64,000 nucleotides of DNA from positions 17,951,423 through 18,015,422 of the forward strand of contig NC_052402.1 of the NCBI RefSeq assembly GCF_009389715.1. Direction: 5' to 3'. This document shows, in pieces, positions 12,058-23,800 of the stretch (positions are counted from its first letter, which is position 1; each line of letters starts with the position of its first letter). The DNA is from Phoenix dactylifera (Eukaryota; Streptophyta; Magnoliopsida; Arecales; Arecaceae). A program made the position numbers and the translations under genes. The notes below the pieces were generated by a model. That model made no database searches and had not been told where the DNA came from. It saw only the letters and a list, made by a program, of their open reading frames with translations.

Positions 12058-12920
12058 ACACTAGTACTCGATCAATCAAGCATGCAATAAAAGAAAAACA
12101 CATCAGTCCTTGATTGTCCTAAAATCACTAGACAGCTCCTAACTGGTTTGAAGAGGGCACCTAAGCCTCCAATCCGGTCTAATGAACCGAGTTGACCAGG
12201 TAAGCTCCCAGGTAAGTGGAGGGTCACGATGCGTTCGCAAAGGTCCCACTTAAAACCCACTTGCCTCGAACAGATGAACTGTCTCCCTTATAGGGACAAA
12301 GCTTGCCTAGACATCAACTAAAGCCACAGAGCGAAATTGGTGCAACCTTCGGTGATCTTCGTCCTATTGAGCTCGAATGTCCCTAGGGGCCAACGTCTAA
12401 TTGATTTTAATTAAAGATGACACTATGTGATATTGAGTTCACCTAAGTTGGGCAAGAGTCCGGTGATGAAATCCGGCTCTTATCTTGTTGGGGTGATTGC
12501 CCTTACTATGTGCAAATTGATTTGTATATGTGTATCAAGCATGCATTCACAATTTTGCTATAATTAAAATCAAACAATCACCACAAAATTTCAAACCAAT
12601 AATTAATTTAAATAAGAAAAGTTTAGAGGTTACCAAAGGAAATTTCCCCAGCAATTTAATTTTTTTTTTTTGCAAACCTCTACAGCATTTCTTTTCCGGC
12701 AGTTCTCCTTTTGATCATCCCAGATTTTTTTTCTCGATTCCTGATCAAATAATATATAAAAAAAATAAAAAAAAATAAAAATTAGTAAGGGAGAAAAAGA
12801 AGATAAGAAAAGTAACAATAATAGAAAATTTTTTAAAGAAATTTTTTTTTAATTTTTAAATAATTTTTTTTAATAAGAAAAATAACTATGCTAGCAATCC
12901 CCGGCAACGGCGCCAAAAAT
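12058..12920 (-). other. 5' leader and primer-binding site of element B
   Basis: Non-coding leader between gag and the 5' LTR. The strong feature is at 12897-12914, where the plus strand reads atccccggcaacggcgcca, the 3' end of plant tRNA-Asp including CCA. On the minus strand this gives the primer site TGGCGCCGTTGCCGGGG, six bases inside the LTR end at 12921. The remainder is AT-rich with A/T homopolymers around 12660-12870. Confidence 0.8.
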
Positions 12921-15026
12921 TGATCGGTTCTTTCAATTTTGAAAATAAACCACGCAATAGCACGTATCTTGTAGGATAGTGATTACGGGTGTCGGTCCAC
13001 ATGGATTGAAGAATAAGTTATTTTTCTTTTAAAAATAAATCAAAAAGAAGGATTTGCTAACTTGATTTAACTAAATCAAACTATGAGTACGGATTGAAAT
13101 TTTATCAAAGTAAATAGATCTAGGGTTTGGAATCCACCACATAGCATTGCATCAAGGATTGTGTTCTTAATCTTATCTTTTGGAGAGGCATGCAATTTTG
13201 GCTACAAGCCTTATAAAATAAAAACATAAAGAGTTTTAGGAAGATCCATCTTCGGTATAGCATGAAGTGTCTACCTAAGTATGCTAATCTAGGGTGTAGC
13301 ACATCTCATCTTCCTAGGCATGGATCATCTTAGACTACTTTAGCAAACATGAATAGTAAATGGCATGCTCAAGGTTTAAACATCATAAAATAATTTTTCA
13401 TTGAGAATGAGGATTTAAACAAACTCCAAAAAGACTAAAAGAGTAAGAACTACAATGCCCTGTTACATTGCTAGGGCTTCATCCAGCCCTAGACTAGGTG
13501 TTCAGCCGCGCATGGTGGCCGGATGTCCTTCCATCTTCAAATGAAAGCCTTCACCTCTCATTCTTCCCAAAATGTCACAAACTCTTCTCTTTCCTCCCTC
13601 CTTTCTCTTTTTTTTATAATTTTTTTTTTCTCTCTTTTCTCTCGGCTGGTGGCTTCTTTTCTTCACCGAAACAGGGGAGACCCCTGTTTCTTTCTTCTCA
13701 ACCGAGCTCCCCCCCTCTCCTCTGCCGTCCTCCCATTTATATAGCTTGCCAAAGCCTTGAAGCCGGCGAAGGATCAAAATGGTCGCGAGATCAATGGGCG
13801 CTTGATTTTCTTCTTCTCGGAAAACAGGATCATGGCTTGATCGTTGGGAGGAATGCACGGATGGTGGGATGGATCGCTTGCGGAAGGAAGGAGGCGCTTC
13901 ACGAGCAGCTAGGATGGAGTGCTAATCCGGAAGCTTTGGAAGAGGAGACGTGGATCCGGGCGCTGGGAGGAGTCGATCACGGGAGGATGCCATTCACGGA
14001 TGCGGTGCCGGCTTGGAGGCGGAACGTGGGGTCGCGGTCTGTCCGGACGCGGAGGCTGCAGTAACGGGATCGATCGTGGAAGGAAGGAGGCGCGCGTGGA
14101 GGCGGAGGAGCTGCAGATCCGGAAGGGGGAAGAATGAATGCACGGAACGGCTGAGGGCTTCACGGCTTGATCGGGTGCTGGGAGATCGCTGGAAAGTTGA
14201 AGCTCGGACGCGGCGTCGGAGGCTGATCCGTCTGGAAGCTGGGAGGAATCGTGGAGGAGGCGTGATCACGGGATTACAGATTGGAGCAGGGATGCTGCGG
14301 GATGGGCTTGGGGTCTCTCTGTGAGGCGGGATCAACGGGAGGAAGGTGGACGGCCCTGATGCAAGGAGGGAGGAAGAAGATGAACAGTGGGATTAGTTTT
14401 ATTATTTTTTTTTTTGTAACACTGTTCATATGAACAGTGTTTTCACGGGACACTGTTCATATGAACAGTGAATCATGGATATTCAATTATTATTATTATT
14501 ATTATTTTTGTTTTAAAATTATAAATTTTATATGAAGGCAGGTAAGGAATTTGTTGGGAATTGACTTTGGGTTTGAGGTGAGTCATGATCGTTGATTTGC
14601 GTGAACTTACTCTCGAGCCCAATGTTGTTTAAATTTAATTCAACTTCAGACCGGACTCAACAAGGCTAAAAGCAGGACTGTGACTTAATAACAAGGGTTA
14701 ATCAAATATTTTTCCATATAATTATAACTTTCAATCTAACCAGGACCAAAGCCCATTGAATTATACCCTTAGCTTGATTGCAATTCCATCAGGTTAATAA
14801 TTCGGGTCAACACAATCTCCTCCTTATATGTTTTTATGAAAGATCTCAACCAGAAGAGAGACAAATTCAGAGTCTGTCTAAGAAAAGTATTATTTACCTC
14901 TTACCCTAATTTAAATTTATTTCATTGTTTATTCAATTTCATGGTAAAACAAGTAGTTATCCGTTTAAGAACATTGATAAGTGCTGGAAAAAGAATATTA
15001 AATTATAGATTAATCAGCACTTATCA
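12921..15026 (-). repeat. 5' LTR of element B, full length
   Basis: 2,106 bp with TGATAAG…CGATCA ends on the minus strand. Its length and end agree with a related solo LTR at about 49368-51503, which is colinear over landmarks such as gggctggatgcagccctagc and ccgtaatcactat. It includes a perfect 24-bp palindrome (14418-14441), a 20-bp palindrome (14451-14470) and a GAAACAGGGG…CCCCTGTTTC hairpin (13668-13690). GC-rich open frames at 13498-14335 belong to the LTR and are not genes. Confidence 0.87.
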
Positions 15027-15801
15027 CGAACTGCCTGCCGAGCTGCTCGAAAGAGGATACCGTGCTCGGCTTCAGCCCGAAAAACCAAAGCCGAGTTGTC
15101 CCTCGGAGGGTCACCGGGAAGGTCTTGCAGAGCACGGCCTCCGAGGACCCTTGCAGTGCCATGAGTGCTCGGTAGCTTTCCAAATGGTCGAGGGGGTCGG
15201 TAGTTCCGCTGTAGGGCTCCACTTGAGGCATCTTGAACCTCGAGGGGACCGGCTCATCCTCGATTTGGCGGAAGAAGGGGGACTTGGTGGTGAATTCGAA
15301 ATCCCCCTCCTGTCTTGCCTTCTTGCTGTGGAGCGCTTCGATCTGGCGCTTCAGGTGCTCGACTTTCCTGTCGAGCTCTCCAATCCGGAGAATTGTCATC
15401 GTGGTTTGCTCCAGCTCACGGTGGACCGGGGCCGACTCGGCTTCGGAGAGTTGGGGTCTTCTGTTGAGACTTCCCCCCGGCAGCTCTCTCTGGAGGGACA
15501 CCCACCCTTCGTTGTTGGCCCTGGAAGAGCCATGAAGGTTCTGGCCTTGGAGAATCGGGCCGTTGGGAGGAAACTCCGGCGGGATCTGGGCCTGTGGGGG
15601 GAGCGTAGGTAAGGCTTCCTCACGCCACAGACCTTGAACGGCAGCGGCCAAGGCTTGGACTTGCTGCACCAGGGCGTTGAATTGTTCCGGCTGGACCTGA
15701 GGAACCGGGTCAGCCGGAGTAGGCAAATTCTGGACGGAGTGTCCAGGACTCTGCGAGGGACGCCGGAAAATATTGGAAGCTCCCTTACTTCTCAGCTTCA
15801 T
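15027..15801 (-). pseudogene. N-terminal half of gag, element C
   Basis: The start at 15801 (MKLRSKGASNIFRR) is chosen because it immediately follows the primer-site region; an upstream in-frame Met at 15987 lies inside the LTR. Visible parts are a Gln/Pro-rich N-terminus with a heptad-like LVQQVQALAAAVQGLW, a coiled-coil candidate (ELDRKVEHLKRQIEALHSKK), and the gag core PYSGTTDPLDHLESYRALM … GTTRLWFFGL … SFEQLGRQF. Native sequence stops at 15027, where the LTR of element B begins; the last residues before the stop come from that LTR. Confidence 0.85.
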
Positions 15802-15834
15802 GATCGCGACTCGGGCCCTTCCTCTAGCGCCAAC

Positions 15835-16621
15835 TGTTGCTGGAAATTGGACCCGGGGGTGGCCGTCGGCTGAGGAGGGGGAGCTCCGGTGGGCACTGGT
15901 GGGTGGCGGTCCGTCGGCGAGCGGCGTTCTCCATAAGAGTGCCTGCAAAAAAGCCGGTGGCCGGGTCTTCCGGCGCCGGCCCTCCAATGCTTAAGTCAGA
16001 GGGGGGGCTTAGTTTTTTAGAGAGGAGGAAGATATATTTTTTGCTGAGTTTTTCTCCGTCCAACCCCCTCGGGAAGGAAGGGTCCCATTTTTATAGGGGG
16101 GTCGGATTACCTGTGATGTGATAGGTCGAGGCCGTCGTACGACTCAGCACGTTGCTTGAGCTGGCGCGCGATCAGGTGAATCATTGCCTTGATGTCGGAG
16201 GTGAGGTCGGGATCAGAAAGTTATCACGGCCGACTGGACCTTGCTGAGCCGATTTGCCGTGGAGAGCTGAGGATCCGTAGGTAACAGGAGCCACGCGCAT
16301 TAATTGTTGAGTGAGTCAGAGATATGCATTAATTGTTGAGTGAGTCGGAGATATGCATTAATTGTTGAGTGTACTGTGGGTTTGCAGAGATCATGCGTAT
16401 TAAATGCTGGAGGCGGTGGCAGGGTATGGCCCCTGGCCAGACTTCGGAAGGGTACAACCGTAGTAGGTGGGCGGCGAGGACGGACCTCCGAGGTCGGGAG
16501 GTCTCCGGATCGGAAGTGCCGAGGTCGGACGCCGACCTCGGCCGTCCAAGGTCGGCTGTCATGCGGTCTTCTGGTGACGAGGTTCTCATGTACTAAGGGG
16601 GGAAGCTGCATTCCCCCAACA
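15835..16621 (-). repeat. 5' LTR of element C
   Basis: On the minus strand it starts TGTTGGGGGAATGC (16621) and ends CCAGCAACA (15835), followed by GTTGGCGCTAGAGGAAGGG, the usual primer-site context of Tat-like elements. A TATAAAAATGGGACCC box (minus, about 16080-16096) is a plausible promoter. A short direct repeat (ttaattgttgagtgagtc) occurs near 16300-16345. GC-rich frames here are not genes. Confidence 0.75.
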
Positions 16622-17523
16622 GTGCTCATCCTGTGCAGTTCTATAGAGGTATGGGGAAAACGTTTGATCAGAAAATCCATCAGTGTAACTAGAATCTACT
16701 TTGTTAATAATATGAATGATACCTTGGAGACCCCCTTTTTATAGGAGACTCCTCTAGAAGTGAAAAACCTCATTTGACCTAATTCACTTACAATATGCAT
16801 GTCAAACAAGAATTTGCTGCAATGATCTTTGTTTTTTTGGATAGATATTCTCCATCATTTTTTTTAAAGCATAGTTATTCTTACTTAATCTTTGTTCAAA
16901 TCTCTTTCTAGCTAATAAGGTTGTAGCCATGTAGACAGCAACCCATCTAAGAGTTTTTGTATCGAACATGAATTAGGCCTACTGAAAGCAACATTTCTAA
17001 TAAATAAATAGACTTTTTTCTTTAAGGAAAGAAAACCCTTTTGACATACCATTAGAAAGCCGTCCACCAAGGGCTTGTGATTGTGTGCAATTGATCAAGT
17101 CCTACAAACTCGAGATGCGACAACAATTATCTAAACTTCTAGCTAGTCGGCCAACGGACCTCACGACAAATGTTCTTATCTTGGACTGATTTTTTATTGT
17201 AGCTTGCAAAAGAACAAAATTTCTTACGCATGATTCAATCATCATAAGGCCTTTGAATGCTAAGGGGTGTCCTGCATCTATTATCGAGGTTGACTGACAA
17301 GGCCCATCTTCTCGAATGACTATGGCCTTTGGCGCCCAAGTTGTTTTTTCCAAGAGTGCAAGCCATGTCTCCCTCACCTGTCCAAACACCTTCATGGACC
17401 TGATTTATATTGTAGCAGGCCGATCTACCAAAAGTTACCGGGCATTGACCCAATCCTCTTGTAGAACCTAGTCCTCTAGTAGAATTAACCTCATCTAACT
17501 TCTAAGCATGCTTTGAATAGTTG

Positions 17524-17579
<56 letters not shown>

Positions 17580-18900
17580 CGCGCGCAAAGAGAAATGACC
17601 CAATCCACTGGCATCAGAGCATAGGTTTAAGATCATTTGAGATTATGATAGAAATAATCTGTAAGGTCTAGTGTAGAAGGGTTAGACAATTTGTGTCTCA
17701 AGTTATAATTAGTGGGGTTTGATAAATTTTGGATCTTTTTGATTTCAGCATAGAGTAGTATTTTGGTTGGAAAATATTTAGCGGACCTAGAAATTTTGGT
17801 GAGTTTCAATTAGAGCAGCACAGCGAAAATATGGTGGGTTTAGAAGGTTATAGATCATGAGAAGCTTCCTATGCTTTAGTGGTCTACTTTTGCTGTGAAT
17901 AGATCGGGCATGTTATGATTCTGTAATAGCTTGGTAAGACAAAGAGCAGTTGATTCATTTGGTAGAGAAATATAGTGGTCTTATCAAGGATTAAGATATT
18001 GGTGGATTGTTAGAAAAGATAAAGAGTAACGAATTCAGATTAGCACAAGGAGCCATCTTATGCAATGACATTGATTGGGGGCTACCTAGAAGTTCATGAT
18101 GAGATGGAGGCTAAGTACGTACCCTCAAGGTGTGAAATCCTCTGGCAAGTCAATTTGAAGATTTTTTTTTTTTTTTTGGGCGGGGGGGGTGGTGCGAATT
18201 TGAGAACCTAGGTTTGAATCGAGTAAAACCAATGAAAAAAAAAAAGAAGAAGCCTAGACCAATTCCCTCACACATGCCTTGCACATGAGGCGGGGGAGGT
18301 AGACTACTAACGAGAGTCTGTCTCCTTTCCCAACTTCATCGGGTGAAGAAAGTTTAGGGCTCGCCAGATTTGGGTGGAGCTAAGATTCCCCATCTCAGTA
18401 CTAGACCTCGTACGGGTACCATACTAGTACAGTGTCAGTATCGTATGGTATGTAATTTTTTTGGTATACCGAGTGTCAGTACGCCACCCATACTGGATAT
18501 CGGTATCGAACCGGTACGGTACTTGGTCCTTTAGTTTTTTGGTATGACGTGCGGCCTCCATCCCTCTCCCCTATTCCTTCTTGCACCGCAAAGAAGAAAA
18601 GGCAGCAAGTGTTTCTCCTTTTCTTCTCCCCTCTCCTCTTCTTTTTCCTCAAGAGGGAGCAATCAAAGTGTTGGTTGCTAAAAACGAGAGAGAGATTCAG
18701 CTATCAAAAGCAATCTCTGCAAGGGAGCTAGCACCCCAGAGAGATTCAGATGCTTGAATTGGCCCTCTACCTCATGTGGATACCTGTAGAGGCCGAACGC
18801 GTGTGCGGCTTTAAGCGAGCCTTTCAACATTACCACGATCATTAGATTGCGGTGAACATCTACTCACACAAGGTGAAGATCTGATCTTCCTTATCTAATG
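16622..18900. other. Intergenic region without a recognisable gene
   Basis: AT-rich sequence with short frames only. It contains a (CT)n(CG)n microsatellite at about 17526-17586, a T-tract at 18164-18178, and a segment at 18400-18540 rich in short palindromic GTACC/GGTAC elements (ggtatcgaaccggtacggtac) that resembles a transposon end. No coding similarity was recognised. Confidence 0.5.
17526..17586. repeat. Compound (CT)n(CG)n microsatellite
   Basis: About 38 bp of alternating CT passes directly into about 22 bp of alternating CG, a tract with Z-DNA-forming potential. Confidence 0.92.
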
Positions 18901-19071
18901 CAATTAATCCTAATCTATCTACGAACGGTTTTAAAATGTGTTCATGCGATGAATGGCGTCGTGTGTGCTTCTTCCGCTGCAGATTTGATTTTCTGCAGCA
19001 TGCACGGCATCCCAACAACCCTCTGTTCCCTTCTCTGGCGAAGTACGCCATGCAATCTTCTTGGGCTTCCG

Positions 19072-20225
19072 CTAGCCCTCGGAGTCCGGCGATGACTGAG
19101 GCTCGCTCAGCCCTCCCTTGGCCAGACTCGGTCCCGAGTTGGCATGAACTGGTCTCCGGGTTGGCTCAGTTTGGGTACTCACCCTCCCCTTCGACCTCGC
19201 TGCAACCCTAGCTGCACCTCCTCCTCGCTGCGCCAGAACTCTGGAAGTGGTCATCCAGGGACCGAACACCCTCAGCCTGCTCCCCCCGGATGAGTTCCCC
19301 ACCATTGCCGTTGAAGAGCCGCTGGGATCCCCAATAACCTCCAAGTCTGATCTCCCTCCCACCTCGCAGAACCGACACTCAGCTGCCTAGTGTCCGGCGT
19401 GGGCACAGAGTTAGCATAGGCTCGACAGGTCTTCGTAAACGAAGGCCTGCCAAAACCTCTTTTTCCCCCACTGAACCAGCATGCCACGTACTAGAGGAAG
19501 GCCGGCGTCGACCTCGACCTTGGCACGGGCATAGCCGATCCTCCGCCTTTCACTCGACACCGCATCGAGCGCCACCGGCCTTTCCGCTTCCGCCACCATC
19601 TCCAGGATTGATGCACTGTCCCAATACTCCAATGGTAGACCCGATAACCTAATCCAAACTATTGTCTGGCTAACCGACTGGGTGCCCGAGATGAAGTCTG
19701 GTCACCACTCTTCCATCGCCATCAACTGGCCCCCCACTAACCACGGGGCAGCTGCCATCGCCGCCGCCCGCTCCTCCCCTGATCCGAAGCCAATGGTCAG
19801 AAGGCCCTTCGCCATTGGGAGAACCTCCATCGGTAGCTGAAGCTTTGCCCGACCTTTGAGGTCGCGAGCTACCACCTCTGCCGGAACGCGCCCCCCTAGA
19901 CTCTTGGCGTGCATAGCCCTCCCCTCCCAATCACTCCTCGCCTGCATCATCCTTTCCGTCGGCAAGATCACCACCCGAGGAAACCGTCACTCACGTTCAA
20001 CCAGTTCCTCCTCGGTGAACCGGTGGCATACCATCTCCGGTTGAGGCGGAGCCCCCCGCGCCACCCCAGCCCACCGTGGTGATTGGGAGTCTTTCTTAAG
20101 CAACTCAACTTTCCGGTCCAAGCCAATCTAGGCCGGTCTAAGCCATCATGAGCCGGTCTAACGGACAAGGCCTTTACAAAGGCGAAGGGGGAACGCCAAG
20201 GAGAAGACGGGAGTGCGAGCAACAC
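19072..20225 (-). pseudogene. L1-type LINE ORF1 remnant (DUF4283 and zinc knuckle)
   Basis: Reading leftward, overlapping fragments in different frames give an ORF1-like protein. They are: an N-terminal segment; RVVILPTERMMQARSDWEG (near 19920-19985); the DUF4283-type part with WLVGGQLMAMEEWRPDF and LSGLPLEYWDSASILEMVAEA (19590-19760); and RIGYARAKVEVDAGLPL (about 19500-19560). A CX2CX4HX4C knuckle near 19380-19425 contains two stop codons. Frameshifts and stops show it is dead. ORF2 (endonuclease/RT) is not seen, so the copy is incomplete. Confidence 0.72.
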
Positions 20226-20870
20226 TGTTTGAACAAATGACTTTGTAAAGTAGAAATTGTGGTTGGTGGCATTCTTTTCTTTACCCTATCAGTATCAGTC
20301 TAGAGTCGACGTTTTCGTAAAGAAAGGAGATGGGGTCGAGCCGACCAATGTCCCAACCATTTCATGGCAGATTTGGTGGAACGAGAAGCTGACCTCAATC
20401 AGTCAAAGTCAGTGTAACCCGGACGGAGCATTGCATGCATGGAAGGTAAGTGATGAGGGGATTCATCCTTCTGCCATCATCCGTTAAAAGCCATCATGAT
20501 GTGCTACAACCCAATAATGTTTTCCCGTCAGGCTCTTGTTCGTAGGATTCACATGCTGACATGTCATTTTATCACCGCGCTCACAAGCGTGACTCATGAG
20601 CGGATGATCAGTCACACGCAGGTCATGCCAGCACGTAGTGTAAACATGGGCATTGCTTTTCGCTATTTCCCAAAAGGTAATGTAAACATGTCTACTACTG
20701 GGCCAAAACTGGAGGGATGCATGGACTCGCATGGGGCACGTAACTTTAATTAGAACACCAACCCCCAGCTTAATTAGTTTCCGGACATGCTCTTCGGGTA
20801 GCGGTTTCTTTGCTTATTTGTAAGAAAAACTGAGAGTTTGGCTTTGTTACAGTCCGTTATACGAGGAAAC
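20226..20870 (+). promoter_or_regulatory. Upstream region of the first S-domain receptor kinase
   Basis: 645 bp between the LINE remnant and the start codon at 20871. No canonical TATA box is evident in the last 100 bp, unlike the two downstream paralogues. An upstream in-frame ATG at 20838 would add 11 residues in front of the signal peptide; I prefer 20871 because the paralogues start at the equivalent Met. Confidence 0.4.
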
Positions 20871-23800
20871 ATGAAGAGATGGTCATTCCCTCTTCTCCTC
20901 GTTTTCACTCTCTTCTCACCTTCAATTGCCGGAGACTCCTTGACTCCAACCACATCACTCCTCGACGGCCAAACTCTGGTCTCGGCTGGTGGAATCTTCG
21001 AGCTTGGCTTTTTCAGCCCAGGTAATACACTTAACAGATACTTGGGCATATGGTACAAGAAAATTCCAGTTCCCACAATCGTATGGGTCGCCAATCGAGC
21101 CAGTCCTCTCACAGATTCCACTGGAGTTGTAAAGATCCGCAAAGATGGGAGTCTAGTCCTACTCAATGGCGTAGCCAAAGTTGTCTGGACTTCGGACTCG
21201 ACAGCAAGTGCCAGTAATCCAGTAGCACAGCTCTTAGATTCTGGAAACTTTGTCCTTAGAGCAGAAGAAAGCATTGCTTGGCAGAGCTTCGACTACCCTT
21301 CGGATACGTTGCTGCCCGGCATGAAGCTTGGATGGAATCTGAAGACGGGGCTCAACCGGTACATTAGTTCATGGAAGAGCTCCGATGACCCGTCACCGGG
21401 GTACTACTCGTTCAAGTTGGATCCCCATGGATCGCCGGAATTGTTCCTATATAGGGAGTCTACAAAGATTCATGCAAGCGGCCCATGGAACGGGCTTGAA
21501 TTCAGCGGCGTTCCCCAGCTGAAATCTGATCAAAATTTCCGTTTCATTTTCATCTCTAACCAGGATGAGATCTACTACACGTGTGAGATAAACAACAGCT
21601 CCGTTGTTTCGAGGTTGGTGGTGACTACATCCGGTCAGCTCCAACGTTTCGTGTGGCTCGACGCCATCCAAGATTGGCACGTCTTCTGGTCGGATCCGAA
21701 TGACCAGTGTGATCGTTATGCGGCGTGTGGTCCTTTCGGTGTCTGCAATTCTAATCCTTCACCTACTTGTAGCTGCCTGAAAGGATTCCAGCCAAAATCA
21801 ACGCAAAAGTGGATTCTGAGAGATGGCTCTGATGGGTGCGTGAGGATTACTCGTTTGGACTGCAAGGGAGACGGATTTGTAACGGTGAGTAATATGAAGT
21901 TGCCAGACACCACGAGTGCCACCGTGGATAAGAGCATGAGCCTCGACGAGTGCAGGGAAAGTTGCTTGAAGAATTGTTCTTGCAGGGCTTATGCTAGCGC
22001 TAACATCAGCGGAGCGCTGAGCGGTTGTATCATTTGGGCCACTGATCTGATAGACCTCAGGAATTTTGTGGACGCTGGGCAAGATCTTCATGTAAGGCTT
22101 GCGGCATCAGAACTAGGCATGTACCATAACTTCATATATTGCTTAATTTTCTCTCTGTAGCTCTACTTCATTTTTCTTTCTTGGTAAGAACAAGATTATT
22201 TGCTTTGCTTTTATGTTATAGATATGTTTATATGCTGTTTGATGAATGACGATATGCTCTTATTAAATGCCTGTACGTTACTAGTTATTATTATACTTCC
22301 CTAGCTTGTTTCAATTTTGAGAGTTATTATATTTCCCTTGTTTCAATTTTGAAAATTGCAAGGTGGCGCTTGATGCTTGATTTCAGAATTTTAGCTTTTG
22401 CCTATAGACAGACTTCAATCAAAGATTCATTCGACACTTTATTATTTCTTTTATTGCATAAAAATTAAGCTTTCTTCAATGGTTGATTCGAAAAGGAAAG
22501 TCATGTACTATGGTGCACATTAAGTAGCCTAAACCGTGGAAAAAAGCTGTCTTTGGGAGTACTTTAAGAGATGGTATCCAGGAACACCTCAAAGTAGTCA
22601 CGGGTAGACCAGCAAGACGAACACTCCATAATCTAATGGTCCATCGTGTAACTCGTGTTTTTTTTGGAGTATTTAATTATTCATTCAATTATTAAATATA
22701 GGATAGGGCGCATGGCTTTATTGCTCAAAAAAAAAAAATGTTAAATAGGAGAAGTAATGTCCATGTAATGAATTCTTTCTTCAGGAATAAATGACATCAG
22801 GTCAAAACCAACTTTACACCTGCATTTAGGGGTGACAATGGGTTAGGACAGAACTAGGCCTGAAGCTATCCCAAAGTGCAAAGCTCACGTCCGAGCCCAG
22901 CACGCAGGCCCAGAGGTATCAGGCTGTAGCCCTACCCTGAGTCGAGATATATTTCCGGGCCGGTCTGGACTCGAAACAGGCCATTCCTTGTCCCACTTAC
23001 CCATCCCAGGTTCAGCCCGAAAATATTGTCGGCTTTTATTTCCAGGCCTAAACCTGGCCGCTGCCCTTAACCCGGGCCCGGTTTTCTCCGGGCCGGGTCT
23101 TCGGGTTGTTCAAGCCAGCCTGGCCCATTGACATCCATATTGAAACTTGATCCTTCACCACCGAAGCAAGGATCCTTGGGGAGTGGTATCACCTTTGGAG
23201 TCTTTGACCACCTTTATTAAATATGCTTTAGTTGGACGATTTGTTTTTTGTTTTTATGTTTTTGAAGGCAAGGTATGATGAAATACTATTTTAAAGAAAA
23301 TTGTACGCCACAGAAACCTTCTTGGGGACATCTCTAGATGCCATATTGCTAGAACTAGTTGTGTATGGTAAAACTAATTGATTCTTGTTTGCTTTAGCTA
23401 ATATGAATTCAGGGCAAAGTAGAAGGAATTCAAACAAGAAAAAAGTGGTAATTGTCACTGTATTGATATTTTCTGGGTTGCTTCTCTTGGGGATTGGTGG
23501 CCGTTGTGTTTTGAATGGCACGGTCAACCGCCGCCGTCGTAGAACATCTTTACCCTCATTCGGTGGACGTGAACCAACTGCTTTCCAAGCAAAAAGGCAT
23601 TGTTCAGATGATGAGATAAGTGCTTGCAAAGAACTAGATGTTCCATTCTTTGATGTTGAGACCATATTGGCTGCGACGAACAACTTCGCCATCGAAAATA
23701 AAATTGGAGAGGGTGGATTTGGCCATGTTTATCAGGTAGCAATGTGATCTCAAATACTCACTCTACATATAAGAGCAATTTTTTCTTATTGAATCGAATG

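Larger units (their letters stand above)
6251..15026 (-). mobile_element. Athila-like Ty3/gypsy element B, inserted in gag of element C
   Basis: It reads leftward. The complete 5' LTR (12921-15026) begins TGATAAGTGCT and ends CGATCA on the minus strand. The primer site at about 12897-12914 matches the 3' end of plant tRNA-Asp (CCCCGGCAACGGCGCCA on the plus strand). The 3' LTR (6251-7061) is preceded by a G-rich polypurine tract (minus GGGGGTG, 7062-7070). Internal length is about 5.9 kb: a gag fragment, a pol with stops and frameshifts, and no protease. A shared CGAA (6247-6250 and 15027-15030) is the likely remnant of the target duplication. Confidence 0.85.
5243..16621 (-). mobile_element. 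Tat-like Ty3/gypsy element C (host of nested insertions)
   Basis: The 5' LTR is 15835-16621, a leader with TTGGCGC follows, gag starts at 15801, and gag resumes at 6247 after the 8.8-kb insertion of element B. Gag ends at 5283-5285, and no protease or reverse transcriptase follows; the sequence passes straight into the 117-bp tandem repeats. It therefore looks gag-only and non-autonomous, although a deletion cannot be excluded because the 3' LTR is not in the window. The gag type (YCRFHRDHGHDTEDCFQL) is that of Tat/Ogre-like elements. Confidence 0.75.

Noticed and set aside
13498..14335. Frames of up to 188 codons on both strands
   Set aside because: Part of the 5' LTR of element B, with one end repeated in the 3' LTR.
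17102..17453. Minus-strand frames of 72-97 codons
   Set aside because: Overlapping frames without a recognisable domain or splice context; could not be supported as a gene.
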